Shown piece after piece: positions 1 to 10,688 of a stretch of 64,000 bases of DNA. The DNA comes from Mya arenaria. Taxonomy: Eukaryota; Mollusca; Bivalvia; Myida; Myidae. The notes under the pieces are model-generated. The model was not told where the DNA came from and ran no database searches. It saw nothing but the letters and a program-made list of their open reading frames with translations. The stretch's first letter is position 1; every line of letters starts with the position of its first letter. The stretch spans positions 49,722,182-49,786,181 of the forward strand of contig NC_069133.1 of assembly GCF_026914265.1 (NCBI RefSeq), written 5' to 3'. The position numbers and the translations under genes were made by a program.

Positions 1-1750
1 GGATCAAAATAACGATCAAGGTCAAAGTCAAGGTCACCAGAGAACTTTTCTAACTCAGAGACAAAGCAACACGTTCGCCGCATATGCAAAATACAATGGT
101 CTTGTCAAATGAAAAACACGTATGGATATCTGATTGGATAGCTAGTACGTCAGCGGCTATGAACACGGATGACTCGAAAAACGGAGAGTCGAAAGTGAAT
201 AAAGCTCTTTCTGTGATACATGAACACTAATGAAAAACTCTGTACATAAATTGATTAACATATCGATGTGATAAGGGACAGTTCCTGCTGGTTATTTCAC
301 CGACTGCTAGGCGCTCTTTTGTGTAAACAAAATCAACCATTGATCATGCGTAATCTATGACATTGGATACTTGCTCAAGTAATTTGTAATATTAATTTAT
401 GTTATTCAAACAGTCTATACAACTTTTGCAGAAAAATACCGCACATCTGTCATATGTCTATGTTTGTAAAGATCAACACATTCACCTCTTTAGTTTCTAT
501 GTTTTAATTGTATATCAAACTGATCTTACATTCCTTCGGAAATCCTCGGCCATTTCCCATCGAAAACAAAATCGGATGTATGCCGGTATGTCAGTAAAAG
601 AAGTTCGTAAAAAATACATAATGATATAAGTTAATAGTAGTGTTTTAATGTGTTTCTTAAGTCATCAAGTTTAACTGCTTCATTGAAATTACTACGCGAT
701 CTACTTGCAGCGTAGTTAATTGTAAAGATTTCTGACATTGTAAACCGTCAATATAGATCCGAGGTTGTTTTCGATGGAAAATGGCGTAGGCGTTCCGAAT
801 AAGGTAAATAGATAAGAATGACGTCACGGCCAATGAAGGGAATCGACGTGTTAACGTAAGCTAACACACGAAACACTGTGGACGAAATGTTTTACAATTT
901 GTGACTTAGTATACGTCTTATTTAAAAAGACACCGATGCCTTCGTAAAACTGTTGTTATATCACCAAGAATTATTAAACATAAAGTCTACAACACTAATT
1001 GATTCCGAATACTTATTTTATTGGCACTACCTTTAACTGATATCTATAGGTAATCGATCGTAACAGTATAATTTAAATATTAGGAATTTTAATTATGCAG
1101 GTTAACGTTATGACTCAACAGTTGGGAATCTTAATCATGTATCCAATTATACACCACACTGGCGATCAAATTAAACTTAGATATACAAAATACACATGAA
1201 AACACAACATTTAGTTCCAAATATTATTCAAAATTTTACGAGCTACTTCTTCTGATGTCCCGGCATACATCCGCGGTTGTTTTCGACGGAAAATTACCGA
1301 GGAGTTCCGAATGCTACTTACCTGAGTTTCATTGAAAAACTATTTTTTGGTTAATAGCTTAAGTATTAAAAATCACACTTATTCCAGCGATCGCTGTTGG
1401 TCCCTGGGACTAAATTCGTAATACATGGACAATAACTAAAACTGTCGGCTGTACAGTGCAGAACTGTACATCGGGTGTTTTATCCATCCATCATAATGCC
1501 CATTCAAACTTCCATAGCGTCTGTGTTTTTAGCATTATGAGGACAACCATCATTTTATGAACAGAATGTATTCAACACCTGAATTGAATGGCATACTTTT
1601 TCAACTGCGTCCACTTATCATTGATATTTAAAATCATAAATAAATAGAAAACCATATTTTAATAGTCAATATCATATGTTTTATTAATCAGCGGTATTGG
1701 GAATACTTCTGGTACACAAGGGTAATATTCCGCATGGTTAATCATGCTCT
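1..1750. other. Non-coding flank downstream of gene A
   Basis: No supportable gene. The short open frame at 399-629 has no recognisable domain and overlaps a repeat. The stretch holds AGGTCA half-sites near base 19-36, a perfect TGACGTCA palindrome at 819-826, an inverted-repeat pair (528-620 and 1236-1325), and a segment at about 1380-1640 that recurs at about 7536-7830 downstream of the decayed copy of gene A. Confidence 0.5.
528..1325. repeat. Long inverted-repeat pair, possible foldback/MITE element
   Basis: The left arm (about 528-620) is matched by the reverse complement of the right arm (about 1236-1325), each near 90 bp and imperfect. Shared pieces include GGATGTATGCCGG and TTTTCGATGG. 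A third partial copy, in the orientation of the right arm, lies at about 752-805. No transposase is present. Target duplications were not clear, so this could be one non-autonomous element or separate insertions of one family. Confidence 0.55.
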
Positions 1751-4700
1751 TCAAAGATACGGGGTTTCATTTTCTGTATTCTCATCCATCAAACCGCTTT
1801 GGTGAGGCGGATTCGGAACATGTGGAAATTTCTTGATCGGAAGACACACCAGAATAATTCCAAATACTGAACTGATAAGTAAACTGGCTCCTTTGTATGA
1901 AAAACAAAACAAAACATTTCTTTAAGTAAACATCTGCATATTATTTAAACAAAAATATAGGCAGATCTGATATTTTTTAACTTAAAAAACTTCTTATTGA
2001 AAGACAATAGCTCCCTTATCAGGAAAAATATAGTAAAAAGGATTAGAAATGAAGAAGAAGAAGAAGAAGAAGAAGAAGAAGAAGAAGAAGAAGAAGAAGA
2101 AGAAGAAGAAGAAGAAGAAGAAGAAGAAGAAGATGAAGAAGAAGAAGAAGAAGAAGAAGAAAAAAAAGGAGAATATAATGATGATGATGATTAGAAGGAG
2201 GAGGACGAGGACGAAGAAGAAGAAGAAGAAGAAGAAGAAGAAGAAGAAGAAGAAGAAGAAGAAGAAGAAGAAGAAGAAAAAGAAAAAGAAGAAGAAAAAG
2301 AAGAAGTGCGTGAGTTAAGTCGACTTGACCAATGATCAAACATGTTAGTGCAATACAATGCACATTTTCATTTTGGATGGACATATACGAAACGATTTCA
2401 CATGCTACATATTATACATAATTGTCATAACTTATTTATGAAACAAAATGTATTGAAGTATCTATGTAATCTGATGAACATGAACATACCTGCAATAAAC
2501 ATACTGTGGGTATAAGTCAACCCGCTGTCGAGAACAATTCCTGAAACATTTGTCAATGTGTTATATGAAACTTATTAAACTTTCTTCTTTAACTGAAAGA
2601 AAATCAGAAATTGCAAGTAGATGTGTTTTCATTAAAAGCTTTCTGGTGATTTTTAGAGTTTCATCAGAAAATGAATATTAAATCTTCCTGTTTAAAACTG
2701 TACAGTGAATTAACAATTTGACATTTTTCACTGTTTTTCCCGCACTCCCTTCCAAATGGTCAATAGTAAAACTGTTTTGGTGATCACTCGTTAGACTTTC
2801 TTACACTGGTACAAACCATTATTCTTTGTTTAATAATGTTAATAAAGTGTTTGAGGTTTAACCGTAGCATTTCATCCCAAACAAATTAACCTCTTTACGT
2901 GAAATAATAAAAGAACCATATTATTAAATCAAAATATACAATGAGCTAGTCCATTCCGCAATATCTTTAAATGACTTAGAAATTCGGATAAAGAAATGCT
3001 CAATGAGTTTTAATTACTATAATATAAGCTAGTTATTATTTTTCAATGCTTACCTCCTACAATTGGACCTAAAACAGAGCCTAATCCATTGCCGAAGTGT
3101 ACAACGCCCAAAGCTGCCGAAATAAAGTGGGTACTGACAAATCTTCTATTGATAGCAACCACAACCACGTGACAGCACCCGTATAACATTCCAACCAGAG
3201 TTCCATACACCACATGCCCGCTGTAGACGTTGGCCATAAGCGGATAAAGACATGTGGCAATACCCAGAAGGCATATTGTCACACTGTATATGTATACTTC
3301 ATTGACGGCCGAAAAATTTGCTAACACCCCTGTCAGTAATCTACTCGGTATACTGACTATTCCTGTCAAAGACACTATAAATGTAGACTGCATTGCTGTA
3401 AAGCCGCTATGTTGAATGTATGCTGGCATATACATGTAAATTGTAGCAATTCCCAATCCATACATAAAGTAAGAAACGAAGCACAGCATTGTTCCATTAT
3501 TAAAAAGAGATTCCCAGTAGTTTTTAAGCAGACCTCTCATATTCGAACCATTTTCGTTATCATTAACGACTTTCACACCAAGTTTTCGTCCTATCTTAGC
3601 ATGTTCTTCAGCCTTATTCGGCTTGCAAACCATACCACATGTAACAATGTTCGCAGAAATCCCCGCCATAATAATGAACATTCCCGCGATGCCGTAGTGA
3701 TCACGTGACACTTGTAATAGAAAGGAGCAGGCAAGAGTTCCGAATCCGACACCGACAAGAATTACTCCTTGAGCAAGATTAGTGCTTTTCTCTTTGAAGT
3801 GGAAAGCAATGGTCACATATGACGCTGACATAGCAAGTGTTAATCCAAGGCCTGAAATTATAAAGGGCATAGAAAAACCTCATTTAATTATTAATGGTAA
3901 TAATTCATAAGTTTGTTTTAGATTTTGATAAAAAATAACCGATTTGTAATTATGGTGTGTATAATATCCAAGAAGCTAAGCTATATACAAAATAATACTG
4001 ATTTGTTTCATGTTCAATAGCATTTGATTCAGCTTTCTTTTTCTACCTCTGTACAAGCGGCATGTTCTTGTCTCATTATTAGCAAAAATGTCATGTCGTT
4101 TAGTCTGAAACATGAACAATACAACTGATTGCAAAAACGTTAATGGAACCCATATACACATGTCTTACCACAAATAATGCCATAGGTAACTATGGCGACG
4201 TAGATGTTGTCTGCGAATGCCGTGGCCAAGTTCCCAGCAGTAAGCAGAAAACCGGAAGTCACCATTGCTGTTCGGCAGTCAAAGCGGTCAATAACGACAC
4301 TCGACAATGGTGCTGTCGAAATTTGATATCATTTTTTATTAAATTCTTTAGTATAGAATGTGTAAATGTGTTCATGGCAATTCATGGTTTATGCAAAATG
4401 TATTATGCTTGATGAGCCAATATGCTTATAAGCTAACAAGTGTAATGGTGTACCAAATGGTGGTACATATTACTCGCTCAATCGTTAATGATAATATCTG
4501 CATATACTAAGATGTTCTAAAATAAAACATTTGATCGAACTTTAATGTCCAATGAGACAAATTCCAGTTTATGAATACCACGTGACAAATTACGTCATAA
4601 ATGCTACGTTGGAAGTCAAAATTTTGCTTCGAATAAAGGATTTGAACAAAGATAACTTCGTTATTTCTTTACCATTTTAAATGAAATATAGCGCAGTCTA

Positions 4701-5425
4701 CGCCGCTCACAGCGCCCGCCTTCCATTTTTTACCAAAGTTCGATTGAGAGTTAAGTTTCTTAAAACACTTCGACAAACCCTTTCACATAACGGCCGTCTG
4801 ACCGAGCACTGTCAAAACATTATTTTGGAAACAGGTGTGTCGAATTGTTTGATAAAACTAAGCACCTTATGAAACTCCGGTTATAAAACGCAGGCGGGGC
4901 TCTTTAAGCGGCAAAGACCGCCCTTTGTTTCATTTAAAATGGTGTAGTAAAGGAAACGTTATCTTTGTTTTAAGTCTTCATTTTAAGCAATTAAGCAAAA
5001 TGTTGCCTTCCTACGTAGCATGCATGACGTAATTTATCACGTGGTATAGACACACTGAATTCTGTGTCATCTATTTTTTATAACCAGAAACAGTAATAAA
5101 AACATTTCATACCTCCAAGCATGAATAATGCGGAATGAAGCGCACCTGCCCATGACGTCAGAGCCGCTACCTCGTGATACCTCTCGAGAAGTACGGCGTG
5201 CACGAGACCTACACAGTTTACCAGTCCGCCAAACATTACGTTTGCTAGAAACGTGGCTATTAATACATCAACTGGTAAATCCATTGATATTTTAATGTTA
5301 TCAATTACAGTACAGAAGCTCTCATTTCGTTCTAACGTAAAGTATCCTTCGATATAAGAAATTTGTATAGCACTCCGGATAAAAATGTAAAAATGCCCAC
5401 ATGTGTTGCAAAGTTTATGCCACAT
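1751..5425 (-). CDS. SLC16/MCT-like transporter, gene A (five exons)
   Basis: Predicted plasma-membrane monocarboxylate-type carrier of the major facilitator superfamily. Coding exons on minus: 5425-5113, 4312-4169, 3851-3054, 2540-2490 and 1890-1751. All have GT/AG borders and phase-1 introns, and together give about 481 residues. Exon 1 carries TM1-2 (ends LFMLGG). Exon 2 has the DRFDCRTAMVTSGF block of TM3. Exon 3 carries TM4-11, including FHFKEKSTNLAQG in place of the usual TM5 FNFKRRRNLALG. Exon 4 encodes GIVLDSGLTYTHSMFIAG. Exon 5 gives the last helix and a short tail ending NETPYL. The TM1 signature GWxWVV is missing (LPVDVLIATF instead), so this paralogue is divergent. TM8 keeps Arg in SIPSRLLTGV. 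The start is uncertain: the ATG at 5425 is the first in frame, but one at 5284 just before TM1 is also possible. Substrate unknown. Confidence 0.85.
2049..2307. repeat. (GAA)n purine microsatellite in intron 4 of gene A
   Basis: About 250 bases made almost only of GAA/AAG triplets, with a short (ATG)n-like interruption near 2177-2192 and a GAGGACGAGGACG patch near 2199-2215. It is all-purine on the plus strand and lies between exons 5 and 4 of gene A. Long open frames across it encode only poly-Glu, poly-Lys or poly-Leu and are artefacts. Confidence 0.95.
4576..5046. mobile_element. MITE-like element with about 115-bp terminal inverted repeats
   Basis: The left end begins TACCACGTGACAAATTACGT; the right end is its imperfect inverse, ending TTATCACGTGGTA. 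The arms stay similar for roughly 115 bp, sharing ATTTTGCTT, CAAAGATAAC and CCATTTTAAATGAAA. TA flanks both outer CCACGTG ends, suggesting a TA target duplication. The interior is GC-richer and has no transposase. It sits inside intron 1 of gene A and is removed by splicing. Confidence 0.75.
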
Positions 5426-5870
5426 CACGATAATAGTTGTATTTTACTGCACTATATCATGCATATTGAGCATCGCGTTAACGTGAAGTTAACCCACTGA
5501 CTTACTTCTGCCAAACTGCTTACAGAGACAGTAACTACATTACCCACTTATTTGTTATGATAGTTGAGTCTTACTGATGTATTAGGCAAACAGTTTTTAC
5601 GATGCGCTCAGTTAACACTGATATCGAAATTTATAAAGGCCCCATTTCAAGATCACGGTTTTCAAATTATTTGATAAAATATGGTGATTTATTTTACCTG
5701 TTAATGATGAGATGGTTTGCATACAAACATAATAAACACAATCTTCCTCGAGTGTATTAAACATCACATGTAAGTCCTAATGCAGCTTTTACCGTTGATG
5801 GAAGTTTAGTTCAAGTGTTGTTGTGAAATTGAGACCTGAATAACAATACAATAGGGTTATTAGTGCTGCG

Positions 5871-6000
5871 TTTTGATCCGGGAGGTTGTATTTGACTCGA
5901 GTGGATTTTTGCAGATTCGGATGTCACGAAGCGCAAGCCGGATAAAAATCAAAATCTGCAAAAAATCCACGAGAGTCATATACGACATTCCGGATCAAAA
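5871..6000. mobile_element. 130-bp foldback (hairpin) element
   Basis: The stretch begins TTTTGATCCGG and ends CCGGATCAAAA. The two halves pair along almost their whole length, for example GTGGATTTTTGCAGAT against ATCTGCAAAAAATCCAC, with a loop near 5925-5945. It encodes nothing. It is probably a very short MITE, or a pair of inverted units. Confidence 0.8.
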
Positions 6001-6472
6001 TGTAGAACGAATATCCCTTTTATCATACACATTGCTTGTTAGATCACTTAAAAGCCACATGTTTTCATAATAAATGTCATATTAACGACGCACTATTTTG
6101 TTTTATGACGTCATTTTAACATCGCGCAACGATACTTGTTATGACGTGACTTCACAGGGGTGGAATACGGCCGTATTGCACTGGAGTGGAATACGGACTA
6201 CCGTATTTTGCGATATGTATTGCGTGTGGATTTATGATGGGTGTATAATAAAAACAATGTCTGCTTCGGAGTATGTACTTGTACATAAACCAATGTAAGC
6301 GTAATTCTGAATAGCAGTCAAAATAAATTCAGCTTAATCCAGAACGTCAACAAAATTAAAGCCATGCCTGAATAAACTGTGTGAATACCTGTTTAAACCA
6401 ACGGATAAATCCAAAAGGAGTACCTTTGTGAAACAATGTAAACTTAATCCTTTACATCAGTACAGAGAAATG

Positions 6473-7040
6473 TCAGGTTAATTCTGAATAACAGCAGAGA
6501 GCAATGTTAGCTTCATTATGCATATCAATAGATAGCAATGTCAGGTTAATTCTGAATAACAGCAGAGAGCAATGTTAGCTTCATTATGCATATCAATAGA
6601 TAGCAATGTCAGGTTAATTCTGAATAACAGCAGATAGCAATGTTAGCTTCATTATGCATATCAATAGATAGCAATGTCAGGTTAATTCTGAATAACAGCA
6701 GAGAGCAATGTTAGCTTCATTATGCATATCAATAGATAGCAATGTCCGGTTAATTCTGAATAACAGCAGAGAGCAATGTTAGCTTCATAATGCATATCAA
6801 TAGATAGCAATGTCAGGTTAATTCTGAATAACAGCAGAGAGCAATGTTAGCTTCATAATGCATACCAATAGATAGCAATGTCCGGTTAATTCTGAATAAC
6901 AGTAGAGAGCAATGTTAGCTTCATAATGCATATCAATAGATAGCAATGTCCGGTTAATTCTGAATAACAGCAGATAGCAATGTTAGCTTCATAATGCATA
7001 TCAATAGATAGCAATGTCTGGTTAATTCTGAATATCAATA
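6473..7040. repeat. 68-bp tandem repeat (about 8 copies)
   Basis: TC(A/C)GGTTAATTCTGAATA recurs at 6473, 6541, 6609, 6677, 6745, 6813, 6881, 6949 and 7017, giving a constant 68-bp period. Units also share TTAGCTTCAT and GCATATCAATAGATAGC. Neighbouring copies differ by few substitutions. More diverged units appear to extend the array leftward to about 6300. Non-coding. Confidence 0.95.
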
Positions 7041-7535
7041 CAAAACAATGTAGGCTTATTCCTGAGGGTCAGTGCAGAGTAATTTCTACCTATCCTTTAA
7101 TACAGCTTAGTTCACCCCTTCCTGTGGTTGTCGTCCAATGAGCACGTTATGAGTTTAGAAATATTGGCTGAATTATTCGTTTATATTTACTTTGTGCAAA
7201 TCATCTATTTATTCTATTCATGAAGTAAATCTAGTAAGAAATCAATATGGCAGACTCTGCCTAGTGAGATGGTACATTCCGTGTTGTGAAAACCGCTTTT
7301 CTTGCTCTTAGTTCAAATTTAAATATATGCACAATAATCTAATATCTACAAGTTCGTTGCAGTGCCGTAACACATTCACTAGAAATCTCTATACATTTTG
7401 TGTTCATTGACACAAATAGGTAATTCAGAGCCAAAAAGGTCATGCACAATACCTCGCGTATTGGCTGTGACGTCATACTTAATTATCTACTTCTCTCAGT
7501 TTCAACGATAACTAGTTCATTTATTACTTCATTTA

Positions 7536-8925
7536 TTCCAGCTATCTCTAAATACCCTCTGACCAAATACGTAATGTATGGACTATAACTTACACTGTCG
7601 GCCGCACAGCGCAGAGCTGAAGATTAAACGGGAACGCTAGTCACGTCTCACTCAGTGATTAATTCATCTGATAGAATGCCCATTCAAACCTTCCATTGTT
7701 TATTTTTATTAAGCATTATTGGGTTGAGGATGTGGTTTGTATGGAGATCATTTCACAAACATAATGTATTCAACGTTGGAGATGAATGAAATTCATTTCA
7801 ACTGCGTCCAATTTCTTGTAAGGAAACATGTATTATTTTTATTCTCCAATCCTCCTACAACTGGACCTAGAACGCCGCCTAAGCCATTGTCATAGTGTAC
7901 AACGCCCAATGCTGCCGATATATAGTTGTTACTTACACATTTTCTATTCATAGCAAGTCAAACAACGTGACAGTAGCCTGCATTGCTGTGAAGCCGATAT
8001 GTTGAACGTATGCTTGCATATACATGTATAGTATACTAATTCCGACTACATACCATACGAAACAAAGCAAATCATGGTGCAACTGTTGAATCAAAGTAGT
8101 TTTAGGACGTATATCATTTTGGAACCATTTTCGCTAACATTAATACCGTTCAAACCAAGTCTTCGTCCGATCATAGCATTCGGTTTACAACCCAATCCAC
8201 ATGAAACAATATTCGCAGAAATTCCTACCATAATAATAACTATTCCTGTCATGCCGTAGTGATCACGTTAGACTTGTAATAGAAAGAAGATTGTCAGAAT
8301 TCCGAATCTGAAACCAACTAAAGTGACTCCTTGAGCAAGATAAGTGCTCTTCTCTTTGAAGTGGAAAGCAATGGTCACATATGACGGTGACATAGCCAGT
8401 GTTAATCCAAGGCCTGAAATGATACAGGGTATATTAAAATCGTAGTTGAAGCATTAATGATAATAATTCATACAGTTTGTTTTGAACATACTTCCGGTAC
8501 GTTTATTTTTTTTTTTATTCTATTGATTTTCCATTTATGTCATTTTATATCAATTGCATTAATGTATTTTGCATAACAGAACAAGATTCTTATATTGGCC
8601 ATTCAATGCTTGATAACTGATAAGTTAACATAATTTTATTGAATATATCTCCGGTAACTTTAACTTTGTTGGGGCATAGTGTATCATTCTTTGCCGAATC
8701 GTTGATGAAATCTGCAAATCACCTAAATAATATCTGAAACCATACTTCAATGTTTAATACAACACAATCTATTGATCTATTTGTTTTACCAAATATAGTT
8801 AAAAGCGGTTCATACCTTCAAGCATGAATTATTCCCAATGTAGCGCACCTTCCCATGACATCAGTGCCTAAACAGTGGTATTAATACATTAAATGGTAAA
8901 TCCATTGAAAGTGTGATCATTGCTT
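7536..8925 (-). pseudogene. Decayed partial duplicate of gene A
   Basis: A segmental copy of gene A that has lost most coding content. The part at 7536-7830 matches the 3' flank of gene A at about 1380-1640. The part at 7850-8413 matches exon 3 of A, keeping the end near the donor (GGACCTAGAACG) and the acceptor (TTTCAG before 8413), but lacks about 220 bp in the middle and carries several disruptions. The part at about 8818-8925 matches exon 1, with a further deletion of about 80 bp. Exons 5 and 4 and the intervening 1.4 kb are absent; exon 2 was not found. No reading frame spans it, so it is a host pseudogene rather than a working transporter. Confidence 0.85.
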
Positions 8926-10688
8926 TAGTTTTATAATATTAGCTTTATTTTAGTTTCTTCTTTGAGCCCATTTCTGACTGATCATTAAAACTTCTTTTAA
9001 AACGAAAACAGTTTACTGATAATCAAATTTGTGATCATATTCATCCGTAAAGTAAATCGATTTTGTATGGAAATGTAAATGCGTTAATGTTGGTTATAAT
9101 ACGTGTACTGTCGTGTGTATGTATTTATACGCTCAAATGTCCTTTAAGAAGTTGACAGTACTATTGGCTTCTTCCAAGGGGAAGTAACTTCACGATTTTG
9201 TTTCCTTTTTTTGCAGACAGCGCAGATACTTGTTATCCTTTAATCGAGTATAAACATTTGGCGGTCGATGTGGAAAACACTTTACTTAGGCATTTCACAA
9301 TAAAGTACAGCTGTTGCAACTACCAAATCGATATCTCATTCGGTTTTGCGCAGTCAAGCCTTTTTGTTATCTCCAAGGCGACCGTTACACCGGCAGGCAA
9401 TGAATTGCGATCTATGAATTCACTTTTGAGATAATTAAATTAAATCATTCGATTCTTTCGTCTAACTAAAAATCAGAAGAAGCGTGTTCTGTAAAACTGC
9501 AATATTGGCACTGCATTTATTCATAAGGTTAACAGGCTAAAGTTATAATTATGTTCAAAAGAAATGTTGTGTCAGTTTTGTTGTGCTTTGTTACAAGTAT
9601 TCGACTATTTTATCGGTTTGAGGAAAAGGCATTTAGTAAACATTCGCTAAGATCCAATAGAAGCTGAAATTAAAATCTGTTTAGAGTATCACTACTGTGT
9701 CACAGTCTAAACGTACTCTGTCAACGTGAGATCTTTTTCGGTTAATTTATACCATTTGTTCATTGTTAACTTATTAGCGCAATCAAAACATCTCATTCAT
9801 CTTCAATCACAAACATAAAGAAAATTGATATTCTGAATAGATAATGAATGCCAATAACAAAGAAAACACACTGTATATCAGACAAGTTCCAGGTAGCAAA
9901 TACATTAAATGTTTTTGATATTTCGAAATCATAGACCACTTATGTTTGATAAAAGATGATCATTCCAAAATGCAACACCATATTTTTCATAAGTCAGAAA
10001 AGATGAATCAACTCTAAGAAAAGCCCTTGTCTCCCCCAAATAGTCTTAGATGTTTTATTTTATTGGATAAAGATGTTCAAAACTAATAAACCATAAAGCC
10101 TTCTGGAAGCTATTCACTTAATTCATTTTACGGATACAATTAAAATCTTTTTTGTTTATAGTGACCGGTCCTAGAGTTGCCTTTTTAATTAAATGCATCA
10201 AAGGGACTTTACTCTATAAATGTTAAAGATTGCATTGGGAAATTGAAGAATAAGCCTGCTCTGGGTAAGATGCCCCTTGCCCCACTTTCAGTATGCAGGA
10301 GAGGTATTCTCTTATTTCTCATGTAACCATTTGAAATATATTGATTCAATGTGATATTCGGTATTATATCCAACAAAAACGTTGTCATGGTGCTGTGAAA
10401 ACGATCATTCACTTTTACAAAACATATAATAAAGAGTTTGGGAATTGTTCAGAATTTTGTTAAAATTAACAACGTTGTTATTTTCATCATTGATAACTTT
10501 AAAACAGTTGTCTCAAATCTTGTTAACAAACATCTAACAACGTTGTTAACTTTAACAAAGTTCTGAACTATTGTTTCTATGAAGTATCAATAAAACGCCG
10601 CTTATCGTATGTACAAAAACAGATATCAGACACTTGTTATATAATTTGTGGATACCGCAATTTATCAAAAAAAACTATCCAGATCCGT
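8926..10688. other. Intergenic stretch between the gene A copy and gene B
   Basis: AT-rich with no recognisable gene. An open frame at 9198-9434 has no domain I recognise and no conserved splice context. The one clear structure is a 122-bp foldback at 10447-10568. Confidence 0.45.
10447..10568. mobile_element. 122-bp foldback element with about 36-bp inverted ends
   Basis: The left arm begins GTTCAGAATTTTGTTAAAAT. The right arm is its near-perfect inverse, ending AACAAAGTTCTGAAC. Both arms contain the palindrome TAACAACGTTGTTA. The central 50 bp are unpaired. No coding capacity; a MITE-like foldback lying just past the 3' end of gene B. Confidence 0.75.

Larger units (their letters stand above)
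5426..7535. other. Intergenic stretch upstream of gene A
   Basis: Contains the presumed promoter side of gene A, a 130-bp foldback (5871-6000) and a 68-bp minisatellite (6473-7040). GTGGAATACGG is duplicated at about 6160-6200. No convincing coding exon; short open frames near 5873-6298 overlap the foldback and have no recognisable domain. Confidence 0.5.

Noticed and set aside
1997-2384. Long acidic, basic and poly-leucine open frames
   Set aside because: All are translations of the GAA microsatellite on either strand, inside an intron of gene A.
9198-9434. 78-codon open frame between the gene A copy and gene B
   Set aside because: No domain, no neighbouring exon, no link to the transporter template; judged chance.
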